From NCBI GenBank assembly GCA_026414765.1, contig JAOAIJ010000031.1, positions 1 through 54,542 of the forward strand: DNA of 54,542 nucleotides. Direction: 5' to 3'. A program made the position numbers and the translations under genes. Shown here piece by piece: positions 8,096 through 15,462 of this stretch. The notes beneath the pieces were generated by a model, which saw nothing but the letters and a program-made list of their open reading frames with translations, ran no database searches and was not told where the DNA came from. The stretch comes from Clostridia bacterium (GTDB lineage Bacteria; Bacillota; Clostridia; Acetivibrionales; DSM-27016). Numbering within the stretch: position 1 is the stretch's first letter; every line of letters begins with the position of its first letter.

Positions 8096-9532
8096 ATGTA
8101 TAACCCAAATAAAACACAATATATATTCAGGCAATCATCGGGAAAGGTCTGGAATTTTTACTATGATGACAGATCCGGCATCTGTTGCAGCACTTTAAAC
8201 AAACGGAATTCATGGACGGAATCGAACCTGATACAGGGAAATGTGCATCACCTTTTTTATGCGGATATGGATGTTGAAGGTTATATTCATCTTATAGCTC
8301 AAAATTTTCAGGGGAACCTGGTATACATCCTGGTTTCAGATGGAGACAGCAAAATTTACCCCGTATTAAATAGCAAAAACCCAAGTTGTTATGATAAACA
8401 TTTATCACTTATACCTTTTAAGGGCACTGTCCATATTTTGTATACCCTTAGACACAATACATCAGTTATTCTGGCACATCAGATTTTAAGCAGCGGAAAT
8501 ATAAATACACCTAAAGTGATTGATTATGTAGCAGAAAGTGATATTCCCTATTCATCGACGTATGATGCTTCGGGAAATATTTATGTGTTCTATCAGTCAT
8601 CGGACGGAAATTATTTTCAGACAGGATATAAGAAATATAACTTCATGCAAAAAAGCTGGAGCGACTTCACTCCCATAACCAGATATAACGGAAATACAGA
8701 ATCCCCCTGCGTCATCACTGATGATAAGAATATAATCCATCTGTGTTATCAACGGCGTTCAGCCAAACAACTGGATTTAGTCTATCAACAGAAGCTTCCG
8801 GATAAAAACATTTGGTCCAACGAAATAATAATACACAGTTCGTCCTATCCCTTTGAAAATGCATCATTGATTCTTACCGGAAGCAAACTGATAATATTCT
8901 GGGTCAGAGATGATACTATTTACCATTGTACCTCGGATGACACCGGCAAAAGCTGGACAAAAGCATCCAGATACCAATTTCCAGCCGGCAGGCAACTTGT
9001 ATGCCTTTCCTATAAATCAAACATTTCACCCAAGGTGGAAAAAATTATTGCCCCCAGAATACCGGGAACTTTGATCAACGGGTACCGGCTGGCATTCTAT
9101 CAGGAACCGCAAAGTACGGTTTCGGATATGTCTGCTGAAGACTTGCGCACTATGCTCCTTGACGGACTAAAATTATTAAAAGGAAGTGTCGATGAACTCA
9201 AGGAGGCAAACATAAATACGGATGAAGGCATAACAAAGCTAAAAGCACTTCAGCAGAGCATGGAAAAAGAAATGATAAAAAACTCACTGAAGCTTAATAT
9301 GCTTGAAAATGAAGTAAATCAGCTTAAGCAGGTATTCAGAAAGTTCGATGACTACTATGAGAAAATAAGCAATTTAAAAACGGGAAATAATTACGGCAAT
9401 ATATCGTATGAAGAGCAGAAAAACAGTCTTCTTTCTGATACAGTCAACCTCCATGCTTCTTCTGAAGAAAACAAAAAAAATAACAAGAAAAAAGAAGGCT
9501 CAGGAAGAGTATTCAGGCTGAAAAAATTTTAA
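8096..9532 (+). CDS. Propeller-like repeat protein with C-terminal coiled coil, unknown function
   Basis: A 478-residue cytoplasmic-looking protein without signal peptide. About residues 1-345 contain repeated Trp/Tyr-rich blades ending in motifs such as IHLIAQNFQGNLVYIL, VHILYTLRHNTSVIL, IHLCYQRRSAKQLDLVYQ and IIFWVRDDTIYHCTSDDTGKSWTK, the last resembling an Asp-box of sialidase-like beta-propellers. Residues about 360-450 form a heptad-rich coiled coil, followed by a Lys/Asn-rich tail. The ATG at 8096 with AAAGGTTGAGCAAA is preferred; the frame opens 66 bases earlier at a GTG that abuts its purine stretch. A surface- or spore-related role is only a guess. Confidence 0.6.
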   Translation: MYNPNKTQYIFRQSSGKVWNFYYDDRSGICCSTLNKRNSWTESNLIQGNVHHLFYADMDVEGYIHLIAQNFQGNLVYILVSDGDSKIYPVLNSKNPSCYDKHLSLIPFKGTVHILYTLRHNTSVILAHQILSSGNINTPKVIDYVAESDIPYSSTYDASGNIYVFYQSSDGNYFQTGYKKYNFMQKSWSDFTPITRYNGNTESPCVITDDKNIIHLCYQRRSAKQLDLVYQQKLPDKNIWSNEIIIHSSSYPFENASLILTGSKLIIFWVRDDTIYHCTSDDTGKSWTKASRYQFPAGRQLVCLSYKSNISPKVEKIIAPRIPGTLINGYRLAFYQEPQSTVSDMSAEDLRTMLLDGLKLLKGSVDELKEANINTDEGITKLKALQQSMEKEMIKNSLKLNMLENEVNQLKQVFRKFDDYYEKISNLKTGNNYGNISYEEQKNSLLSDTVNLHASSEENKKNNKKKEGSGRVFRLKKF

Positions 9533-9535
9533 TAC

Positions 9536-9800
9536 ATAAACAAAGAGAGCTCTACTGTGAGAACTCTCTAAAAGTGTTAGCCCCAAAATGCCGTTCACCT
9601 ATATTTTGACACCTAGCCTTAGCTAGGTGGGTGCCCTGCTGTACACATCAACCTTCCTCTGCCGTTGCATTCGTTTAAGCTCGAATGTCGGAATTAGCTT
9701 GAGGCCTGATATCTGTTTACAAACTCCGGACTCCCTTATGTCTGATGTAGGTTCAAAATAATAGGCTTATCCGTGCATTTCAGGATTTATCATCTCTGTA
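9536..9800 (-). ncRNA. Standalone structured RNA of about 265 nt, family unassigned
   Basis: The minus strand has a promoter (9807-9836), about 230 nt with no ORF, and ends in a hairpin AGAGAGTTCTC/GAGCTCTCT with TTTGTTT (9570-9534). Internal helices are visible, for example CACCTAGC/GCTAGGTG (near 9610-9632) and CATTCG/CGAATG (near 9667-9685). No gene lies downstream on this strand, since the next gene is convergent, so a riboswitch is unlikely and a trans-acting RNA is likely. 6S RNA or the clostridial raiA RNA are candidates; I could not match either with certainty. SRP, tmRNA and RNase P signatures are absent. Confidence 0.6.
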
Positions 9801-9806
9801 TCACTT

Positions 9807-9836
9807 ATTATATCATCACTTTTTGTTTTTTTTCAA
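9807..9836 (-). promoter_or_regulatory. Promoter of the standalone RNA
   Basis: TTGAAA (9836-9831) and a perfect TATAAT (9812-9807) are 18 bases apart on the minus strand, with an A-rich spacer. Transcription would begin near 9800. Confidence 0.7.
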
Positions 9837-9918
9837 TAAACCTGAAGATGTTTAAAACACTTTTAAAGAATATATTTGAAATAAACTCCAAAATACTCCG
9901 TTATACTTAAAAAATGAA

Positions 9919-10179
9919 TCAAATATACATCTTCTCGTACTTGTTTTTTGAAAACATAGGTATTATCTTATAGACTTCCCTTATGTACATCCTGCTGGAT
10001 ACAGCTTCACTTACGATAATATCCAAGTATTCAATGGGAAATTTCAGACTATATCCGCATCCTCCTTTTGCTATCTGACATGGTGTCGAAATAACCTCAA
10101 ATACATAACCTTTTGTCTCCAGTATCTTGCATAACCTAAAAGCGTAATTACCTGAATCAAACAATGCCAAGCAGTACAT
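9919..10179 (-). CDS. DUF3343 putative Se/S-carrier-like protein
   Basis: An 86-residue protein matching DUF3343 (PF11823): an N-terminal strand and helix, CLALFDSGNYAFRLCKILETKG, then the family signature STPCQIAKGGCGYSLKF and a C-terminal strand. Family members sit near selenium and sulfur metabolism genes and are proposed carriers; biochemistry is thin. The start at 10179 is chosen because AAGGGAGAG precedes it at the right distance and because DUF3343 proteins begin here; the longer frame (to 10245) has no usable ribosome site. Confidence 0.75.
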   Translation of the reverse strand: MYCLALFDSGNYAFRLCKILETKGYVFEVISTPCQIAKGGCGYSLKFPIEYLDIIVSEAVSSRMYIREVYKIIPMFSKNKYEKMYI

Positions 10180-10311
10180 AAATCCACTCTCCCTTAGCAT
10201 GCATATGCTGTCTGAAATCACAGGCAGCCGTTCAGCGTCCTGCATCTTTCAATAACATCATACTGAAAGAAAAGTTAGGGTGTTACATAATTTGTTTGAT
10301 TGTATTTATAT

Positions 10312-11199
10312 TTATTTTACACCTATTTTATTTTCTCTGGCATAATAAAAAAGATACTGTTGTGCAAAACCGGATAATCCGCCGAAATAATCCGCTGCAA
10401 ATGCCTGTATTTCTCTGAAACTGGCCTCCCTTTTAAAATACAGCTCTTCCATAACCCTCTTAACCCATACATCTGTAGGAAACACATCATACCTGGTTCC
10501 ACTGAAAAGCAGCGTACAGTCAGCTACCTTGTTTCCTACCCCCGGAAATCTTGTCAACTCGCTTCTACCGGCATCAGCGGTCATATCTTTAAGTTCCGTC
10601 AGATTCACTTCACCATTCATCACCATACGGGATGTATTTACTATATACTTGCACCTGAAGCCACCTTTACAGAATTCAAGATCCTCTACGCTTGAACCCG
10701 AGAGAGCCTTCACATCCGGAAAGGAGAAGTAGGATTTGCCATTATAAACCAGCTCATTGCCATATACCTTTGCAATAGCAGAAACCGTTCTCATGATCCT
10801 GGGTATCATATTATTTGCAGATATGATGAATGAGATAAGTGTTTCCCATATATCCTGCCTTAAAAGCCTTATGCCGTAACCAAATTTTATAGCTTCCCTC
10901 ATTATATCGTCCTTGCCCAAACACTCTTTGACAGCGGAATAATCCCTTTCCAGGTCAAAATAATCATACCATATATCCGTAAAGTCCTGTAAGCTTGAGT
11001 TGTTGATAATCAGCGTCCCTCCATCAAAGCTTACATTGACTACCTTGTCCCTGGCAACTCCCGTATAGCTGCCGTCTGCTTCTTTCATCCATCTGAAGCA
11101 TTGCCCGCATTCAAATATATGCACAGGGTTAAAGTCCCTTGTACCTTCCACAATAAGCCTGTCCTTCTCTTCTGTCACCTTATATCCCTTATAATCCAA
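10312..11199 (-). CDS. ogg: 8-oxoguanine DNA glycosylase/AP lyase, OGG1 type
   Basis: A 295-residue base-excision repair enzyme. Residues about 1-110 match the OGG_N domain (ECGQCFRWMKE), followed by the HhH-GPD domain with ISFIISANNMIPRI and the hairpin FPGVGNKVADCTLLF. The Schiff-base Lys is K224 and the catalytic Asp is D243 (FPTDVWVKR), as in human OGG1 K249/D268. It removes 8-oxoG opposite C and nicks the strand. The start is a TTG with GGGGAGATG nine bases before it; there is no nearby in-frame ATG. It seems monocistronic. Confidence 0.92.
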   Translation of the reverse strand: MDYKGYKVTEEKDRLIVEGTRDFNPVHIFECGQCFRWMKEADGSYTGVARDKVVNVSFDGGTLIINNSSLQDFTDIWYDYFDLERDYSAVKECLGKDDIMREAIKFGYGIRLLRQDIWETLISFIISANNMIPRIMRTVSAIAKVYGNELVYNGKSYFSFPDVKALSGSSVEDLEFCKGGFRCKYIVNTSRMVMNGEVNLTELKDMTADAGRSELTRFPGVGNKVADCTLLFSGTRYDVFPTDVWVKRVMEELYFKREASFREIQAFAADYFGGLSGFAQQYLFYYARENKIGVK

Positions 11200-11461
11200 T
11201 AATCATCATCTCCCCAGCCAGCACTGCATAGTAAACATCTATGGCGTATCTAACCACCATCTGTCAAATTTAAAGGCTCTTAGTATCGTACCATAAGCCA
11301 TTGGAAAAATCCGGGCCATATCAAAAAAATGCGCCCCTGCTAACTTACTATATATATTCCCTGTTTTTTCTGCTATAATTAATAAAAAATAAAACTACTT
11401 GCAATAAAATTCAGCAAATTAACACCTGACTAAATAATAAATCAAGAATAGGAAATACGCT

Positions 11462-12238
11462 ATGAAAGAGAGAATATATACAATACCTGTGACAGAAGCC
11501 TTCCGTGAAGAATGTGAATGCCCTGTATGCGTTCTTGAGAGGAAACTCGAAGATGAATATGTGGAATATGTTTTAGGACCATCCCTGATGGAACCCGAAG
11601 GCAGGATAGAGACTAATGAAAACGGTTTTTGCAGAAAACATTTCGAGCTTCTTTATGCGAAGCAATCCAAAAGGCATGGTTTGGGACTGATTCTTGATAC
11701 TCACCTCACAGAACAAAACAAAAAACTCAAAAAGATGTATGAGTCCAAATCAGGTGCGCTAAAAAAAGACTCGGAAATATCCCTGGTAAAAAACCTATCC
11801 AACAAGATCTCTTCCAAACAGACTGAAACAGAAAAACTGGTAGACCAGCTTATTAGTGAATTATCCAATCTCGAAAACAGATGTGCAGTATGTAACAAGC
11901 TGAACTTTACGTTGGATAGGTACGTTGATGTAATACTGTATTTATGGTTCAAGGAAGAAGATTTCAAAGCTCTGTTCAACTCAAAAAAGGGGTTTTGCCT
12001 GAAGCATACGAGAGTCCTTCTGGAAGGTACAAAAAAGTATCTTAATACAAAAGAAATGGCCATCTTTACAGAAAATCTTATAAAAATACAGCTTGAAAAC
12101 ATGGAACGGGTTCAAAGTGAAGTAAACTGGTTTACTAAAAAGTTTGATTACCGTTATAACGACGAACCATGGGGAAACTCCAGAGATGCCGTACCGAGAA
12201 GCATTCAAAAGATAACAGGCTATTGCGATTTAAAATAA
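11462..12238 (+). CDS. DUF6062 family protein with two CxxC...CxxH modules
   Basis: A 258-residue protein of the clostridial DUF6062 family, function unknown. It is built as two related halves: CPVC (residues about 20-23) with CRKHFELLYA (about 57), and CAVC (about 141) with CLKHTRVLL (about 180), each resembling a zinc or metal site, joined by a helical linker rich in Lys and Glu (about 85-130). AGGAAATACGCT precedes the ATG. It stands alone between an intergenic stretch (11200-11461, where a TATAAT at 11374 may belong to its promoter) and its own terminator. Confidence 0.75.
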   Translation: MKERIYTIPVTEAFREECECPVCVLERKLEDEYVEYVLGPSLMEPEGRIETNENGFCRKHFELLYAKQSKRHGLGLILDTHLTEQNKKLKKMYESKSGALKKDSEISLVKNLSNKISSKQTETEKLVDQLISELSNLENRCAVCNKLNFTLDRYVDVILYLWFKEEDFKALFNSKKGFCLKHTRVLLEGTKKYLNTKEMAIFTENLIKIQLENMERVQSEVNWFTKKFDYRYNDEPWGNSRDAVPRSIQKITGYCDLK

Positions 12239-12239
12239 A

Positions 12240-12275
12240 CGAGGTATGCGGACAAGCACCGCATACCTTGTTTTT
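12240..12275 (+). terminator. Terminator after the DUF6062 gene
   Basis: A 10-bp stem AGGTATGCGG/CCGCATACCT (12242-12268) followed by TGTTTTT. It lies right at the stop codon of the convergent 12274 gene. Confidence 0.85.
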
Positions 12276-12711
12276 ACAGCATACTTTCCAGAGTTTTCAC
12301 AGCATCACTGACCAGCCTTGGACAAATACACCGGAAATACTCCTTCTCCCTTGCTTCCTTCATTCCTTCCTCAGTACTTATATCACAATTCAGAAGTTCT
12401 CTGCAAATCACCGAGTTATTTATTTCCTTGTATCTTTTTATAAATTCCCTTACCATAGCATAAGTCTTTTCCTTGGATTCCCAGTCATTTTCCTTTGCCT
12501 GCCCAAACTTGAGCCCGATTACCATAAGCGCACCCGTCACAGCTCCACAAGTTTCTCCCATCTTCATCCCACTGCCAAAAGCGCATGAAACCTTCATAGC
12601 AGTATCCATATCCAGTCCAAATTCCTCACAATAAGCAGATAACACTGCCTGAGAACAGTTAAAACCTTTTGAAAAATACTCAACTGCATTTTCCGCTCTG
12701 CCCATACCCAT
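12274..12711 (-). CDS. C_GCAxxG_C_C family redox-type protein
   Basis: A 145-residue protein with the family's Cys pattern: NCSQAVLSAYCEEFG, then VSCAFGSGMKMGETCGAVTGALMVIGL, then C-terminal ICREL..CDI and RCICPRLV. The family is predicted to bind metal or do thiol redox chemistry; no reaction is established. AGGTAGGTT precedes the ATG. It is the last gene of an argD-marR-GNAT operon (31-base gap), which fits a thiol or stress theme in this region. Confidence 0.8.
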   Translation of the reverse strand: MGMGRAENAVEYFSKGFNCSQAVLSAYCEEFGLDMDTAMKVSCAFGSGMKMGETCGAVTGALMVIGLKFGQAKENDWESKEKTYAMVREFIKRYKEINNSVICRELLNCDISTEEGMKEAREKEYFRCICPRLVSDAVKTLESML

Positions 12712-12742
12712 AACCTACCTTTTCTAAATATCAAGATTCTTA

Positions 12743-13237
12743 TTACAGCAACTTTTCCATAATGACAACATCCAGCCACATGCCATCAAGCTGTCCATGC
12801 TTTTCAAAAACCCCTACTTCCCTGAAGCCCGACTTAACATACAACCTCTTTCCCATTTCATTAGAAGCAAGTGCCATCAAAATCAGTTTATGAAATCCCT
12901 GTTTTACGGCTTCTTTTATAAGAGAGTTCATCAGAAGCTTTCCCAGGCCCTTTCCTCTCATATCCCTCCGGATATATATAGACACATCGGCAGTCCCGCT
13001 GTAACAACACTTTGAATTATATACATTCAAAGATGCCCAACCGTAAACCTCGCCGGATCCGTTCCCAATAACGAGCACCTTGTGTTTTTCACTTCTTTCA
13101 AGCAGCCAGTGCACTCTTTCCTCTACCGTACTTAACGCTGTTTCGAAAGTTGCTACCCTGTCCTGAATTCCCTGGTTATATATATCAGTTATTGCGGGAA
13201 TATCTGTTTTCTCTGCTGTTCGCGCAAGATAAGCCAT
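12743..13237 (-). CDS. GNAT N-acetyltransferase, phosphinothricin/arsinothricin (ArsN1-like) subgroup
   Basis: A 164-residue GNAT enzyme. The N-terminus (RTAEKTDIPAITDIYNQGI) and VATFETALSTVEERVHWL match the phosphinothricin-acetyltransferase-like subgroup; the acetyl-CoA loop is RRDMRGKGLGKLLMNSLI and motif B is NEMGKRLYVKSGFREVGVFEKHG. ArsN1 members acetylate arsinothricin or phosphinothricin, others act on methionine sulfoximine; substrate cannot be fixed from sequence. It lies 16 bases after the MarR gene in the same operon, and a few kilobases from arsenite efflux genes. Confidence 0.75.
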   Translation of the reverse strand: MAYLARTAEKTDIPAITDIYNQGIQDRVATFETALSTVEERVHWLLERSEKHKVLVIGNGSGEVYGWASLNVYNSKCCYSGTADVSIYIRRDMRGKGLGKLLMNSLIKEAVKQGFHKLILMALASNEMGKRLYVKSGFREVGVFEKHGQLDGMWLDVVIMEKLL

Positions 13238-13253
13238 TTAACCCACCACCCTT

Positions 13254-13700
13254 TTATTCACAGCATTTGCTTTCATTTATTGCACGGAGCAGTATATCCA
13301 TACTCTCCAATACCTTCTGCCTGTCATCCTCCGGTATGGCAGTAAAAATTCTCTTATAATACACTTCCATACTTTCTTCAATACTCATAAACAACTCCTG
13401 CCCTTTTTCCGTAAGCTTGATTGTCACATACCTTCTGTCTTCAGGGTCCGTTTCCCTCACAGCCAGTCCATTATTTACCAGGTTGTTCACTGTACGGCTC
13501 ATGGTACTGTTATCAAGGTTTAAAGTCTCTGCCAGTTCATTAAGAGAAATCTTCTCTGTCCTTCCCATTTCAACTATTGCATGACATTGGGCCAGTGTTA
13601 TTTCGCAACTGGTAAATTCACTTTTTTCCAATATGCCCAGCTTTCTTACAAGAATTCTTAGCGCTTCCCTGAGAACCTTCTCATTTACAGGTGTCTTCAT
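13254..13700 (-). CDS. MarR-family transcriptional regulator
   Basis: A 148-residue winged helix-turn-helix protein. The recognition region is KISLNELAETLNLDNSTMSRTVNNLVNNGLAVRETDPEDRRYVTIKLTEKG, including the DxR wing signature. Dimer helices flank it, and a C-terminal ESKCCE offers two Cys. It follows argD by 12 bases and precedes the acetyltransferase, so it probably autoregulates the operon through the TATATTGCAA repeats in front of argD. TAGGAGGAATGGCAG precedes the ATG. Confidence 0.88.
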   Translation of the reverse strand: MKTPVNEKVLREALRILVRKLGILEKSEFTSCEITLAQCHAIVEMGRTEKISLNELAETLNLDNSTMSRTVNNLVNNGLAVRETDPEDRRYVTIKLTEKGQELFMSIEESMEVYYKRIFTAIPEDDRQKVLESMDILLRAINESKCCE

Positions 13701-13712
13701 CTGCCATTCCTC

Positions 13713-14906
13713 CTACCTGATTACCTTATCCAATACTCTGCACAATATATCCATCATCTCATCTATATGCGTGAACTCTACAATCAATGGGGGTATCAGC
13801 CTCATAGTGGAAGGCTTGGGCGAATTGACAATAAGCCCTTCCGCCAAACACTCACGCACCATATCCTGACCATTTTCCCCGGGAAGGTCAAAACCTATCA
13901 GCAAACCCTTTCCCCGTATATTTTTTATACCATATACATCTTTAATCTCATTGAGTTTTTTGATTATATACTGGCCCTTTTCTTTTGCTTCAGCGGGCAA
14001 ATTCCTCCTTATGACTTCACTTACTACCGCGTAGCCTACGGTCATGGCTAATGGCTGTCCGGAGTAAGTCCCTCCTTGATCCCCTGCTTCAAAAATATTA
14101 TACTTTTCCTTTGTCAACATTGCAGACAAGGGGAATCCCCCTCCTATTCCTTTAGCAAGTGTCATTATATCCGGCTCAACGCCATACTGTTCGTAAGCAA
14201 AAAGGTTTCCAAGCCTTCCTATACCGGTCTGAATCTCATCAAAAATCAGCAGGATACCCTTTTCGTCGCAAATTTTTCTTAATTCTCTTATGTATGCTTC
14301 ATCAGCGGGATTTACTCCACCCTCACCCTGGACAGGTTCAAGCATAACAGCACAAGTCAGGGGAGTTATCGCTGCTTTTATGGCTTCAATATCATTGAAC
14401 CCGACGTGGACAAAACCCGGTATCTTTGGAGCAAACAAATCTTTCCATGCCTGCTTCCCCGTTGCCGACATGGTCGCCAAAGTACGTCCGTGGAAGCCAT
14501 TCACAGTAGTAATAATCTCGTATGCGCCATTAAGGTGTTTTGCCCCGTACTTCCTTGCAAGCTTAATCGCACTTTCATTAGCCTCTGCTCCGCTGCTCAG
14601 AAAGAACACCCTGTCAAAGCAAGAGTTTTCTGTAAGCAGTGTTGCAAACTCTATCATGGGCTTATTATAGAATGTAGGACTTGCATTTACCAGAACAGAT
14701 GCTTGCTTTGCCAATGCTTTTGAAATAGCCTCAGGACTATGTCCGAGACAATTTACCGCCCACCCTCCGATAAAATCCAGATAACATTTGCCATCAGTAT
14801 CCCACAAATACATTCCTTCTCCATGTTCCATTACTTTATCGGGTCTGGCAGCAGTATATAGTATATGATTTTTTGCATTCGCGAGTAATTCATCAGTTTT
14901 TTGCAT
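13713..14906 (-). CDS. argD: Class III PLP aminotransferase, acetylornithine aminotransferase-like
   Basis: A 397-residue class III aminotransferase. Visible landmarks are the phosphate-binding SSGAEANESAIKLARKYG, the cofactor-stacking NGFHGRT, the Asp of FDEIQTGIGRLG that holds the pyridine nitrogen, and the PLP Lys in TLAKGIGGGFPLSA. The best match in style is ArgD (N-acetylornithine/succinylornithine aminotransferase). No other arginine genes are near and it shares an operon with a MarR regulator and an ArsN1-like acetyltransferase, so a different omega-amino substrate is possible. GGAGGGAAATT precedes the ATG. Confidence 0.82.
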   Translation of the reverse strand: MQKTDELLANAKNHILYTAARPDKVMEHGEGMYLWDTDGKCYLDFIGGWAVNCLGHSPEAISKALAKQASVLVNASPTFYNKPMIEFATLLTENSCFDRVFFLSSGAEANESAIKLARKYGAKHLNGAYEIITTVNGFHGRTLATMSATGKQAWKDLFAPKIPGFVHVGFNDIEAIKAAITPLTCAVMLEPVQGEGGVNPADEAYIRELRKICDEKGILLIFDEIQTGIGRLGNLFAYEQYGVEPDIMTLAKGIGGGFPLSAMLTKEKYNIFEAGDQGGTYSGQPLAMTVGYAVVSEVIRRNLPAEAKEKGQYIIKKLNEIKDVYGIKNIRGKGLLIGFDLPGENGQDMVRECLAEGLIVNSPKPSTMRLIPPLIVEFTHIDEMMDILCRVLDKVIR

Positions 14907-14931
14907 AATTTCCCTCCAGCTGCATTAATTA

Positions 14932-14978
14932 TATATTGCAATTATTGTAACATTAAACTGTTGTATATTGCAACTGTT
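14932..14978. promoter_or_regulatory. Two TATATTGCAA-type repeats, probable MarR operators
   Basis: TATATTGCAATTATT (14932-14946) and TATATTGCAACTGTT (14964-14978) are direct repeats 32 bases apart, each centred on the palindrome TTGCAA. They lie 26-72 bases upstream of argD, in the promoter zone of the operon that encodes a MarR protein, which is the expected operator position. Protein binding is inference. Confidence 0.5.
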
Positions 14979-14999
14979 ATTTTGTAATTAAATTACGCC

Positions 15000-15038
15000 T
15001 TGACACTTTTTGATTGTTCGATTACTATAGAACTATGG
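15000..15038 (+). promoter_or_regulatory. Promoter with embedded operator 1 of the Cys-rich ArsR-type regulator
   Basis: A perfect TTGACA (15000-15005) and TACTAT (15023-15028) lie 17 bases apart. The first copy of the 27-bp operator (15012-15038, core ATTGTTCGATT) covers the spacer, the -10 and the start codon. Start of transcription would fall at or within a few bases of the ATG at 15035, so the mRNA may be leaderless; no ribosome site is visible. Confidence 0.55.
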
Positions 15039-15343
15039 AAGCAACCGATTTAGTAAAGATATTCAAAGCACTATCAAGCGAACAGAGACTGAATCTTTTC
15101 AGGCTTTTATATGATTGGTGTGAATCTGACAACGGTAATAATGGTGACTATACCTGTATCGGAGGTATAGAAAAATGCTTTACAAAAGCATGCTGTTCCA
15201 TGTCCCTGTCACGTTCCACCATATCGCACCATTTTAAGGAACTGCAAAATGCGGGTCTTATTTCCTATACCCGAAATGGACAGTGCTTTGTGTGTAAAAT
15301 CAACATGAACGCAGTGCAGGCCATAAGAGATTTTTTAAAGTGA
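15035..15343 (+). CDS. ArsR/SmtB-type regulator with Cys-rich sensing region
   Basis: A 102-residue winged-helix protein beginning MEATDLVKIFKALSSEQRLNLFRLL. The recognition helix is SLSRSTISHHFKELQNAGLISY. Between helix 2 and the recognition helix is an insert with five Cys: CIGGIEKCFTKACCS plus C28, and a further C in the wing (GQCFVCKI). This suggests sensing of metal, metalloid or thiol-reactive compounds. Three 27-bp operators flank the gene, one over its own start and two before gshA, so it probably controls itself and glutathione synthesis. The frame opens upstream at a TTG inside the operator; the ATG at 15035 is preferred. Confidence 0.85.
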   Translation: MEATDLVKIFKALSSEQRLNLFRLLYDWCESDNGNNGDYTCIGGIEKCFTKACCSMSLSRSTISHHFKELQNAGLISYTRNGQCFVCKINMNAVQAIRDFLK

Positions 15344-15355
15344 TTTTTTTGCCAA

Positions 15356-15382
15356 AATTGTTCGATTGTTATGAAACAATAG
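15356..15382. promoter_or_regulatory. Operator copy 2 upstream of gshA
   Basis: Core ATTGTTCGATT followed by TTATGAAACAAT. It is an imperfect dyad (ATTGTT...AACAAT) and agrees with copies 1 and 3 at most of 27 positions. Confidence 0.65.
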
Positions 15383-15409
15383 ATTATTTGCAGCATATTT
15401 TTTTAGCAT

Positions 15410-15437
15410 AATTGTTCGATTGTTGTAAAACTATTGG
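15410..15437. promoter_or_regulatory. Operator copy 3 upstream of gshA
   Basis: Core ATTGTTCGATT followed by GTTGTAAAACTATT, spaced 54 bases from copy 2 (about five helical turns). It ends 25 bases before the gshA ATG, so binding would block the gshA promoter. Confidence 0.65.
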
Positions 15438-15462
15438 AATAACAAATAGCTAGGAGGGTATT

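Noticed and set aside
9533-9800. T-box, SRP RNA, tmRNA or RNase P for the standalone RNA
   Set aside because: None of the hallmark sequences (GGTGGNACCGCG, GGAAGxAGC loop, tag reading frame, GAGGAAAGTCC) is present on the transcribed strand.
12743-13237. Firm assignment as arsN1
   Set aside because: The GNAT subgroup also acts on phosphinothricin and methionine sulfoximine, and the gene is in a MarR operon, not in the arsR-acr3 unit.
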